This document shows positions 11,649 through 18,375 of a stretch of DNA of 18,375 bases, piece after piece. Position numbers and translations under genes: made by a program. Source of the stretch: Alphaproteobacteria bacterium. Its GTDB lineage: Bacteria > Pseudomonadota > Alphaproteobacteria > Micavibrionales > CSBR16-224. The stretch spans positions 1 through 18,375 of the forward strand of contig SKHU01000291.1 in NCBI GenBank assembly GCA_007116755.1, written 5' to 3'. Every line of letters begins with the position of its first letter. The first letter of the stretch is position 1. The notes below the pieces were generated by a model that made no database searches, was not told the origin of the DNA, and saw nothing but the letters and a program-made list of their open reading frames with translations.

Positions 11649-13625
11649 TCACCCTGCCTGCGGTTCGGGTTCGGCAGAGCCGAGATCGGCACCGCCGCCG
11701 GACGGAACAGAGCCTTCTTTCTTGCGGGATTTGGTTTTTTTGTCCGAGACAGAGGTGTTGACGCGTTTGATTTTCTTGCCGTCAGCGGCCAGTTTGATCT
11801 CCTCGCCGTTCAGCGTTTCATATTCCAAAAGCGCCTTGGCCACGCCGTGCAGCGCCTTGTTTTTCTCCGTTAGGGTTTTTTCCGCGCGTTTATAGGCTTC
11901 GGTGACAATGTTGTGAATTTCCGAATCGATCAGATTGGCCTTTTCTTCAGAGATAATCTTGCTGTCGCGTCCCATCGTATAGCCGAGGAATACCTCCTGC
12001 GAGCCGTCACCGTAATTCAGCGGACCGATCTTGTCGCTCATCCCCCATTCGGTCACCATACGGCGGGCGATATCGGTTGCCATTTTGATGTCCGAGGACG
12101 CGCCTGTTGTGACTTTCCCGTAGCCGAAAATCATTTCCTCGGCAATGCGGCCGCCCATCGCCACGGCGAGATCGGCCAGAAGTTTTTCACGCGACATGGA
12201 AATACGGTCGCCTTCGGGCAGACGCATGACCAGACCCAGCGCACGACCGCGCGGGATAATGGTCGCCTTGTGGATCGGATCGGAAGCCGGTTCGTTCAGC
12301 GCGACGACGGCATGTCCGGCCTCGTGATAGGCAGTCAGCTTTTTCTCGTCTTCGCTCATCACCATCGAGCGACGCTCCGCCCCCATCATCACCTTGTCTT
12401 TCGCATCTTCAAATTCCGACATACCGACAACCTGCTTGCCGCGCCGCGCCGCCAGCAGCGCCGCCTCATTGACCAGATTGGCCAGCTCCGCACCGGAAAA
12501 TCCGGGCGTGCCGCGTGCGATAATCCGCGCCTCGACATCGGCGGCCAGCGGTACTTTGCGCATATGCACTTTCAGAATCTTCTCGCGCCCTTCAATATCG
12601 GGATTGGGCACAACAACCTGACGGTCGAAACGTCCCGGGCGCAGCAGCGCCGGATCCAGAACATCCGGACGGTTGGTGGCCGCCAGCAGGATCACTCCGT
12701 CATTGGCCTCGAAACCGTCCATTTCCACCAGCAGCTGGTTGAGGGTTTGTTCGCGTTCATCATTGCCGCCGCCCAGACCGGCACCGCGGTGACGGCCGAC
12801 TGCGTCGATCTCGTCAATAAAGATAATGCAGGGCGCGTTGCGCTTGCCCTGTTCGAACATATCGCGGACACGGCTGGCACCGACACCGACAAACATTTCA
12901 ACAAAATCCGAGCCGGAAATTGTAAAAAACGGCACTTCCGCCTCACCCGCAACGGCACGGGCAATCAGGGTTTTACCTGTTCCGGGCGGACCGACCAGCA
13001 GCGCACCTTTGGGAATCTTGCCGCCCAGACGCTGGAATTTGCGCGGATCGCGCAGAAATTCAACGATTTCCTCCAGTTCTGCCTTGGCCTCGTCCACACC
13101 GGCGACATCCTCGAACGTCACGCGTCCCGCGCGTTCAGTCAACAGCCGCGCCTTGGATTTGCCGAATCCCATCGCCTTGCCGCTGGAGCCGTGCATCTGG
13201 CGCATAAAGAAAATCCACACCGCAATCAAAAGCAGCATCGGGAACCAGTTGAGCAGAACGCCCAACAGAGTCGGTTTTTCTACCGGACTCGGTTTGACAT
13301 CAATGCGCACGGGAGTTTTTTCCAGCCGCTCGACAATATCGGTATTCTGCGGGATAAAGCTGACAAAACTGCGCCCGTCCGTGTAATAGCCGTAAATTTC
13401 ATCGCCCTGAATGGTCAGATCGGAGATTTTTCCGGCACCGGCATCGGAAATCAGATCAGAATAGGAAACCGTTGACGCGCCTGATACATGCGGCGCGCCC
13501 TGATTGAACATGTTGAAAAAACCGACCAGCAGCAAAACCACCACCAGCCAGAAAAACAGGCTGCGGCCGAATCCCTCATTGCCGTCATTATCGGGGTCTT
13601 TCTTGTTTTTCGGATCTTCACTCAT
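11649..13625 (-). CDS. ftsH: ATP-dependent zinc metalloprotease FtsH
   Basis: Membrane-anchored AAA+ protease that extracts and degrades misfolded membrane proteins and regulatory substrates. At 658 aa all parts are present: TM1 at about 22-38, a periplasmic loop of about 80 residues, TM2 at about 122-141, Walker A GPPGTGKT (212-219), Walker B IIFIDE (267-272), the second region of homology ending in LLRPGRFDR with arginine fingers (R330, R333), the protease site HEAGH (434-438) and the third zinc ligand D512 in TGASSDIKMAT. The C-terminal tail is Lys-rich (KKTKSRKKEG) and disordered. The ATG at 13625 has GGCGAG close upstream; beyond it is an A11 tract in the leader. It lies 84 nt downstream of tilS in the same direction, the usual order in alphaproteobacteria. 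The 84-nt gap may hold its own promoter, but no convincing heat-shock site was seen. Confidence 0.98.
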   Translation of the reverse strand: MSEDPKNKKDPDNDGNEGFGRSLFFWLVVVLLLVGFFNMFNQGAPHVSGASTVSYSDLISDAGAGKISDLTIQGDEIYGYYTDGRSFVSFIPQNTDIVERLEKTPVRIDVKPSPVEKPTLLGVLLNWFPMLLLIAVWIFFMRQMHGSSGKAMGFGKSKARLLTERAGRVTFEDVAGVDEAKAELEEIVEFLRDPRKFQRLGGKIPKGALLVGPPGTGKTLIARAVAGEAEVPFFTISGSDFVEMFVGVGASRVRDMFEQGKRNAPCIIFIDEIDAVGRHRGAGLGGGNDEREQTLNQLLVEMDGFEANDGVILLAATNRPDVLDPALLRPGRFDRQVVVPNPDIEGREKILKVHMRKVPLAADVEARIIARGTPGFSGAELANLVNEAALLAARRGKQVVGMSEFEDAKDKVMMGAERRSMVMSEDEKKLTAYHEAGHAVVALNEPASDPIHKATIIPRGRALGLVMRLPEGDRISMSREKLLADLAVAMGGRIAEEMIFGYGKVTTGASSDIKMATDIARRMVTEWGMSDKIGPLNYGDGSQEVFLGYTMGRDSKIISEEKANLIDSEIHNIVTEAYKRAEKTLTEKNKALHGVAKALLEYETLNGEEIKLAADGKKIKRVNTSVSDKKTKSRKKEGSVPSGGGADLGSAEPEPQAG

Positions 13626-13651
13626 TTTTCTCGCCGTTCCCGTCCTTGCCG

Positions 13652-13662
13652 TTTTTTTTTTT
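13652..13662 (-). repeat. A11 homopolymer in the ftsH leader
   Basis: Eleven T on the plus strand, read as A11 in the ftsH leader, about 27-37 nt before the ATG. It is the longest homopolymer in the window and is outside any gene. It may raise upstream translation efficiency or be prone to length variation. Confidence 0.6.
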
Positions 13663-13709
13663 GATGCTGCCGATTTTACGACACCCTACCTAATAGTAGC
13701 ACGGCAGTT

Positions 13710-15062
13710 CTAAACAATCTCTATATCTATAGCAAAAATCGGCGCATTTGGAAAAAATTCCGCCGAAATTCTTCCGTTTTTTGGAAAAACCCCCGCATCA
13801 AGCCAGCCGAGCTGCGGCAGGGCAAGAATTCTTCCGTGTTTTTCTACGGTCACAAGGCTTTGCCGTGCGAATCGCGGCAGGGCACGGCGGCGTTTTTCGT
13901 AAATTTTACGCTGTTCTTTGGGTAAAAACGATACGCCGCGCCGTCCCAGAACATGCAGCACCGCGTTTTCCGGCAGCGGCGCATCAAAACGCAGCCGCAG
14001 CCGCCCGTCAAACTGGGTTTCCTGCGTTGTCACAGGCACAGGCGTGACCGCCGCCGCCTCGCGGCAGAGTGTCAGCCGCCCGCCCTCCGTCTCCAGAATG
14101 CAGCCGCCGCAGGTCAATACGCCGTTTTTTCTGCTGCGCGCTGCCTCCAGCGCCGTCATAAGTGTACGCGTACGGAGCGGATACCCCCGCCCCGACACAG
14201 CCATCAGCGCGGTATGAAGCGTACGTTTTTGCAACTCTTGGGGAAGTTTCTGCCATGTTTGCAGATCAAAGACGGCGTACCCCGCCGCATAAAACACGGC
14301 ACAGCCCTGCAGCGCGTCCTGCGTCAGACGGCACATATGGCGGCGCAGCCGCGCGAAAACATCGACAAGGCGCAGCGTTTTTTCCGCATCAAACGGCAGC
14401 GCATCGCGGTTCAGGCGCAGGATATTGCGGCTATAGGCCGGTTTTGCATTGCTTGCATCCTCGACGGGTGTTTCGCCGAAAGCCGCACAGGTTTCCCGAA
14501 GCCGCAATTTGGAAAAGCCGAGCAGCGGTCGTGCCAGCACAAGCCCTTCCGCCCCCTCGCGGCGCAGCGGCGCCATGCAGGCCAGCCCGTCTGTGCCGCT
14601 GCCTGCGGCCAGACGCAGCCAGAAGGTTTCGGCCTGATCTTCACGGTGATGCCCCAAAAACAATGCGCCCGCGGCGTTATGATGACACCACTCTGTCAAC
14701 AGGCGGTAACGCGCCTGCCGTGCGCGGTGCTGGGTGGTGCGGCTGTTTTCCGGCTTCCATGTCAGAATGTCGTGCGCAATACCGCGTTTTTGCAGAATCT
14801 GCGCAACATGCCGCGCTTCGGCGGCGGATTCGGGGCGCAGCCCGTGATCGACAATCAGCGCCGTCAACCGCCGTCCGGTTGCAGAGGCGTAATCCGCCAG
14901 CAGCAGCGTCAGCGCCAGACTGTCCGCCCCGCCCGAAAGCGCCACGGCCAAATGCCGCGGCACAGGCGTTGCGCCGAAACATTGCGCCAGCGCAGCGGAA
15001 AACTCCGCCGCCGAAACGGAAGAAACCGGAAAAGATGTAAGGGAGGCAGATGTTACGGACAT
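13710..15062 (-). CDS. tilS: tRNA(Ile)-lysidine synthase
   Basis: Uses ATP to attach lysine to C34 of the CAU-anticodon tRNA-Ile, changing its decoding from AUG to AUA and its charging from Met to Ile; it is normally essential. The PP-loop is LAVALSGGADSLALT (SGGADS at 43-48), followed by LIVDHGLRPES, TWKPENSRTTQHRARQARYR and LFLGHHREDQAETFWLRLAAGS, all canonical TilS blocks. The 450-aa length includes the C-terminal tRNA-binding half, with a weaker match ending in RRRALPRFARQSLVTVEKHG. The ATG (15060-15062) lies inside the last codons of cpoB, giving a 10-nt overlap, so translation is probably coupled. The short N-terminal stretch before the core (SLTSFPVSSVSAAEF) is Ser-rich and variable. 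Order and strand (cpoB, tilS, ftsH) fit alphaproteobacterial operons. Confidence 0.96.
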   Translation of the reverse strand: MSVTSASLTSFPVSSVSAAEFSAALAQCFGATPVPRHLAVALSGGADSLALTLLLADYASATGRRLTALIVDHGLRPESAAEARHVAQILQKRGIAHDILTWKPENSRTTQHRARQARYRLLTEWCHHNAAGALFLGHHREDQAETFWLRLAAGSGTDGLACMAPLRREGAEGLVLARPLLGFSKLRLRETCAAFGETPVEDASNAKPAYSRNILRLNRDALPFDAEKTLRLVDVFARLRRHMCRLTQDALQGCAVFYAAGYAVFDLQTWQKLPQELQKRTLHTALMAVSGRGYPLRTRTLMTALEAARSRKNGVLTCGGCILETEGGRLTLCREAAAVTPVPVTTQETQFDGRLRLRFDAPLPENAVLHVLGRRGVSFLPKEQRKIYEKRRRALPRFARQSLVTVEKHGRILALPQLGWLDAGVFPKNGRISAEFFPNAPIFAIDIEIV

Positions 15063-16036
15063 TCCAGACGCTTTTGTTCCTGTCGGCCGCGTTCCAGAAC
15101 CGGACCGGCCTGATCGGGAAATTCGCTTTGCAACTGCGCCAGCGCCAGACAGGCCTCGTCTTTTTTATTGTCACGCGCCAGCGACAGACCAAGTTTCAGG
15201 AGGTTATCCGCGGTTTTGCTGCCTTCGGGAAATTTCTGATAGCCCTGCGCGAACAGCCGTGCGGCCTGCGCAAATTCGCCGCGCACATAATAGGTTTCCG
15301 CCAGCCAGTATTGCGCATTGGCGGCCAGCGCATGGTCGCCATAGCGTTGCAGAAAGGCAGAGAAGGCTGTCGCCGCATCCTCATATTTGCTGTCGCGGAT
15401 AAAGGAAAAAGCGCGTTCATAGGCTTTTTCCGGTGTGTCTTCCGGTGCATCGCGCGGCGGCGCACCTTCTTCGGGAACGCGCAGAACGCCCAGCGGCTGT
15501 ACGCCGTCGGGCAGATCATCAATCACGCGGCGATCAGGCACACGGCGATCAGGACGGGTTTCTTCTCCGGCGGGAGGCAGAAAAACAGTTGTACCGCCGG
15601 GAGCGCCGGGTCGGGTTTCGGGCTCGGGCGGACGGGTGGAGGGCGGGGCAGCAACCGTTAGCGCACCAAGCGCGCCTTCCAGCTCTTCAACACGGCGGTT
15701 AAGACGGCTGATTTCATGCCCGTATTCTTCCATCTGTCCGGTCAGATTGCGCAGCTCTTCCTCCATATAGGACAGGCGCAATTCGATATGCGCCATGGTC
15801 GAGCTATCGCCCGCGCCCGTATCAAGAGCGCCGGCCGGCGGCGTTTCACCGCGATAAACGGCACGGCTGAGCGTTTGCAACTGCCTCTCAAGATGGCGGA
15901 TGCGGTTTTCCGTCTGTTGCGGATCGGCAAAAGCCGGGGAGGAAAAAGAAGCAAAAGAAAACAGCATGAAAGCCGCGCAGAGACAAACGCCGGAAACATA
16001 CCGTATCCCAAGCCGTTTTGTGTCTGCCGCCTTCAT
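15053..16036 (-). CDS. cpoB: Tol-Pal system protein CpoB (YbgF)
   Basis: Periplasmic protein that binds TolA and coordinates peptidoglycan synthesis with outer-membrane constriction at division. A signal peptide is clear (basic MKAADTKRLGIRY, hydrophobic CLCAAFMLFSFASF, cut after SPAFA at residue 37). Next come a trimerising coiled coil at about 38-125 (ENRIRHLERQLQTLSRAVY, IELRLSYMEEELRNLTGQME), a Pro/Gly/Arg-rich linker, and TPR repeats from about 200 to the end (KAYERAFSFIRDSKYEDAA, ALAANAQYWLAETYYVRGEF, FPEGSKTADNLLKLGLSLA). At 327 aa it is slightly longer than the E. coli protein because of the linker. It starts 25 nt after the pal stop and overlaps tilS by 10 nt. The ribosome site before the ATG is weak, so coupling to pal is likely. 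Confidence 0.95.
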   Translation of the reverse strand: MKAADTKRLGIRYVSGVCLCAAFMLFSFASFSSPAFADPQQTENRIRHLERQLQTLSRAVYRGETPPAGALDTGAGDSSTMAHIELRLSYMEEELRNLTGQMEEYGHEISRLNRRVEELEGALGALTVAAPPSTRPPEPETRPGAPGGTTVFLPPAGEETRPDRRVPDRRVIDDLPDGVQPLGVLRVPEEGAPPRDAPEDTPEKAYERAFSFIRDSKYEDAATAFSAFLQRYGDHALAANAQYWLAETYYVRGEFAQAARLFAQGYQKFPEGSKTADNLLKLGLSLARDNKKDEACLALAQLQSEFPDQAGPVLERGRQEQKRLECP

Positions 16037-16061
16037 GCCGTTTCTTTCAATATTCCGTCTG

Positions 16062-16592
16062 TTACTTGACCACCATCACACCGCGGCGGTTTTGCGCCCA
16101 TGCCGTCGGATTGGATCCGAGAACGGCGGGACGTTCCTTGCCGTAGGAAATCGTCTGGATGCGGCTGGCTTCAACGCCCAGCGCCACCAGATAATTGCGT
16201 ACGGCCTGCGCGCGGCGCTCGCCGAGGCCAAGGTTGTATTCACGCGTACCGCGTTCGTCACAATGGCCTTCAATCACCACTGTCAGGTTACGGTGCTGTT
16301 TCAGCCAGTTGGCCTGACGTTCCACCGTGGCGCGGGCATCATCGCGCAGGTTATAGGCATCAAAATCGAAAAACACGCGGTCGCCGACATTGACGACAAG
16401 ATCCTGCTGCGTACCGGGCACAACACCGCTGCGGTCAATCCCGTCGCGGTCAACGGCGCGGTCATCAAATTCGGTTACCGCTGTACGGTCATCTACGCCG
16501 ACTCCCGTATCCACTTCCTGTTTTTTCGGCGTACAACCGGCCATTACGACCGCAAGCGCCAGCACCCATGTCATATGTTTTAATTTATTCAT
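16062..16592 (-). CDS. pal: Peptidoglycan-associated lipoprotein Pal
   Basis: Outer-membrane lipoprotein that ties the outer membrane to peptidoglycan and interacts with TolB and CpoB. The signal peptide ends in a lipobox, VVMAGC, with C20 as the lipidated cysteine. A flexible linker rich in Asp and Val follows, then an OmpA-like domain (about 75-176) with VFFDFDAYNL, GHCDERGTREYNLGLGERRA (Asp and Arg that bind meso-diaminopimelate) and ISYGKERPAVLGSN. I place the start at 16592 because GGAGG lies 11 nt upstream and the resulting signal is compact; an ATG nine codons farther out (16619) would add a polar extension with no ribosome site. The gene has its own promoter and heads the operon into cpoB, tilS, ftsH. 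tolB, usually just upstream, is absent here and replaced by a divergent helicase gene. Confidence 0.96.
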   Translation of the reverse strand: MNKLKHMTWVLALAVVMAGCTPKKQEVDTGVGVDDRTAVTEFDDRAVDRDGIDRSGVVPGTQQDLVVNVGDRVFFDFDAYNLRDDARATVERQANWLKQHRNLTVVIEGHCDERGTREYNLGLGERRAQAVRNYLVALGVEASRIQTISYGKERPAVLGSNPTAWAQNRRGVMVVK

Positions 16593-16645
16593 TCTTTTCA
16601 AAACCTCCGTTTTCTGCATCAAATTGCGCTTTTCACTTTATAAGG

Positions 16646-16673
16646 ATGTTAGCATTCCCTAAGATAGGTGCAA
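16646..16673 (-). promoter_or_regulatory. Promoter of the pal operon (TTGCAC-16-TAACAT, extended -10)
   Basis: On the minus strand TTGCAC (16673-16668) and TAACAT (16651-16646) are separated by 16 nt, with a TG one base before the -10 (extended -10). The predicted start near 16639 gives a leader of about 47 nt to the pal ATG at 16592. Confidence 0.6.
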
Positions 16674-16727
16674 GCTTTAAAAACGAGTATAAAGAAAAAT
16701 CGTGCAAAACAAAAACGAATTCCATCA

Positions 16728-18375
16728 ATGAACACATCTGCCCGCAGTGAAAATTCTTCCGTGTCAAACGCGGCTTTCCCCTATCTGGACGGGCTGAACC
16801 CGCCGCAGCGCGAAGCCGTCACCGCGCTGGACGGCGCTTTGCTGGTGCTGGCAGGCGCGGGAACGGGCAAAACCCGCGTTTTGACAACGCGGCTGGCGCA
16901 TCTTCTGGCCACGCGCACGGCGGGGCCGCACCAGATTATGGCCGTAACGTTCACGAATAAAGCGGCGCAGGAAATGAAACACCGCGTTTCCGCGCTGCTG
17001 GACGGCCGCCCTGTCGAGGGCTGGTGGATCGGCACGTTTCACTCGCTGGCCGCGCGGATGCTGCGCCGCTGCGCCGAACGCATCGGCCTGACTTCAAATT
17101 TCACGATTATCGATACCGACGACCAGATGCGGCTGTTGAAACAGATTGCCGAGGCCGAAGGCGTGGATACGAAAAAATACACACCGCGCATTCTGGCTGG
17201 TGTGATCGACCGCTGGAAAAACAGCGCCCTGAAGCCCGAAAATATCGGGGAGGAAGAGGGCAGCCGCATCGCCGGCGGGCGCATGCCCAAACTGTACCGG
17301 CTGTATCAGGACAGGCTGAAAAACCTGAACGCCTGCGATTTCGGCGATTTGCTTTTGCATATGATTACCGTTTTAAAAGACCCGGCCAACCGCGATCTGC
17401 TGGATCTTTATCACGACCAGTTCCGCTATCTGCTGGTTGACGAATATCAGGACACCAATACCGCGCAATATCTGTGGCTGCGGCTGCTGGCGCAAAAACA
17501 CGGCAATATCTGCTGCGTCGGCGATGACGACCAGTCGATTTACGGCTGGCGCGGCGCGGATATCGGCAATATTCTGCGTTTTGAAAAAGATTTCCCGAAT
17601 GCGAAAATCGTACGGCTGGAACAGAATTACCGCTCCACCCCCGAAATTCTGAACGCCGCCAATGCGCTGATCGCCCATAACGCCGGACGCATGGGCAAAA
17701 ATCTGTGGAGCGCGAGCGATGCAGGCGAAAAAATCAATCTGCGGCAGGTCTGGGACGGCAGACAGGAGGCGCGCGAGATCGGCGAGGACATCGAAAATCT
17801 GTGGCGGCAAAAACACAGGCTGAACGAGATCGCCGTGCTGGTGCGCGCCGGATTTCAGACCCGTGAATTTGAAGAACGCTTTATGACGATCGGCCTGCCT
17901 TACCGCGTCATCGGCGGACCGCGTTTTTACGAGCGCAGGGAAATCCGCGATGCCGTCGCCTATCTGCGGCTGACGGTGCAGGCGGCGGATGATCTAGCCT
18001 TCGAGCGCATTGTCAATACGCCCAAACGCGGCGTCGGCCCCGCGGCGCTGGCTGATCTTCACGACCGCGCCCGCCGCGATGGCGTACCGCTGTTTGAAGC
18101 CTGTTTGCGGTTGTGCGAAACGGATGCGCTGCGTCCGAAACTGCGATCAACGCTGTTTGACCTGACGCAAAGCTTTCTGCGCTGGCGCGGACAGGCCGCG
18201 GAAATACCGCCCGCAGAACTGGCAGAAATTATTTTAGAGGAATCCGGTTATGTTGATATGTGGAAACAGGACAAATCCGTCGAAGCGCCGGGGCGGCTTG
18301 AAAACCTGAAAGAATTTGTCGCCGCCATCGGTGAATTTGAAACGCTTGGCGGATTTTTAGAACATGTCGCACTGG
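16728..18375 (+). CDS. uvrD: UvrD/PcrA-family superfamily 1 DNA helicase, 5' part (runs off the right edge)
   Basis: An ATP-dependent 3'-to-5' DNA helicase used in nucleotide-excision and mismatch repair and in clearing proteins from DNA. The ATG at 16728 opens a frame that stays open to the window end (549 codons of an expected 700-800). SF1A motifs appear in order: Q motif LNPPQREAV (23-31), motif I LAGAGTGKTRVLTTR (Walker A, 42-49), Ia AVTFTNKAAQEM, Ib IGTFHSLAARML, II LLVDEYQDTN (DEYQD 238-242), III CCVGDDDQSIYGWRGAD and IV LEQNYRST. The early 2B part, with NTPKRGVGPAAL, follows. UvrD, PcrA and Rep cannot be separated firmly without the C-terminus; UvrD/PcrA fits better, since RGVGPAAL is typical of it. 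No clear ribosome site is seen before the ATG. It is divergent from pal across 135 bp. Confidence 0.93.
   Translation, partial: MNTSARSENSSVSNAAFPYLDGLNPPQREAVTALDGALLVLAGAGTGKTRVLTTRLAHLLATRTAGPHQIMAVTFTNKAAQEMKHRVSALLDGRPVEGWWIGTFHSLAARMLRRCAERIGLTSNFTIIDTDDQMRLLKQIAEAEGVDTKKYTPRILAGVIDRWKNSALKPENIGEEEGSRIAGGRMPKLYRLYQDRLKNLNACDFGDLLLHMITVLKDPANRDLLDLYHDQFRYLLVDEYQDTNTAQYLWLRLLAQKHGNICCVGDDDQSIYGWRGADIGNILRFEKDFPNAKIVRLEQNYRSTPEILNAANALIAHNAGRMGKNLWSASDAGEKINLRQVWDGRQEAREIGEDIENLWRQKHRLNEIAVLVRAGFQTREFEERFMTIGLPYRVIGGPRFYERREIRDAVAYLRLTVQAADDLAFERIVNTPKRGVGPAALADLHDRARRDGVPLFEACLRLCETDALRPKLRSTLFDLTQSFLRWRGQAAEIPPAELAEIILEESGYVDMWKQDKSVEAPGRLENLKEFVAAIGEFETLGGFLEHVAL

Noticed and set aside
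11913..13475. A 520-codon plus-strand frame inside ftsH
   Set aside because: Antisense to conserved ftsH domains; low-complexity His/Gln/Arg-rich translation and no ribosome site that stands out.
13953..15113. A 386-codon plus-strand frame opposite tilS
   Set aside because: Shadow of tilS, whose PP-loop and other blocks are clear on the other strand.

Overview
The window reads as ordinary chromosome of a moderately GC-rich Gram-negative bacterium, most likely an alphaproteobacterium. The main evidence is the run pal, cpoB (ybgF), tilS, ftsH on one strand, a typical alphaproteobacterial neighbourhood, together with a long Sua5-type threonylcarbamoyl-AMP synthase and an outer-membrane Pal lipoprotein. 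The lineage is inferred from gene order and protein motifs only. I saw no tRNA, rRNA, CRISPR array, transposase or phage structural gene.

Layout. Bases 1-344 hold the 3' end of pdxH. Bases 345-1487 hold an unrecognised cytoplasmic protein with a zincin motif (HEIGH). From 1.6 to 3.9 kb is a block of small genes of envelope or stress type: a PRC-barrel protein and an unrecognised 177-aa protein on the minus strand, then a DUF883/YqjD-like and YqjE/holin-like membrane pair on the plus strand. A palindromic repeat found nowhere else in the window flanks that pair. From 4.2 to 7.5 kb lie sua5 (tRNA t6A synthesis), pgk (glycolysis) and a succinylglutamate desuccinylase/aspartoacylase-family zinc hydrolase. 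From 7.5 to 10.7 kb is an accessory stretch in which each gene has its own plausible promoter: an ankyrin-repeat protein, an isochorismatase-fold cysteine hydrolase with a basic tail, and a second zincin (HELGH).

From 10.7 to 16.6 kb the minus strand carries a tightly packed cell-envelope and quality-control operon transcribed pal, cpoB, tilS, ftsH, isoaspartyl peptidase. It has a 10-nt overlap between cpoB and tilS and a 9-nt gap between ftsH and the peptidase. Divergent from pal, a UvrD/PcrA-family helicase runs off the right edge.

How the genes work together. Pal and CpoB act in the Tol-Pal system, which constricts the outer membrane at division. FtsH degrades membrane and regulatory proteins, and the isoaspartyl peptidase next to it removes damaged or beta-aspartyl peptides. 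TilS and Sua5 both modify tRNA in the anticodon region. The most unusual content is the pair of distantly similar, signal-less zincins (390-1487 and 9304-10689), one of them beside the ankyrin and isochorismatase-like genes, and the repeat-flanked DUF883/holin pair. I found no convincing complete new defence or conflict system.
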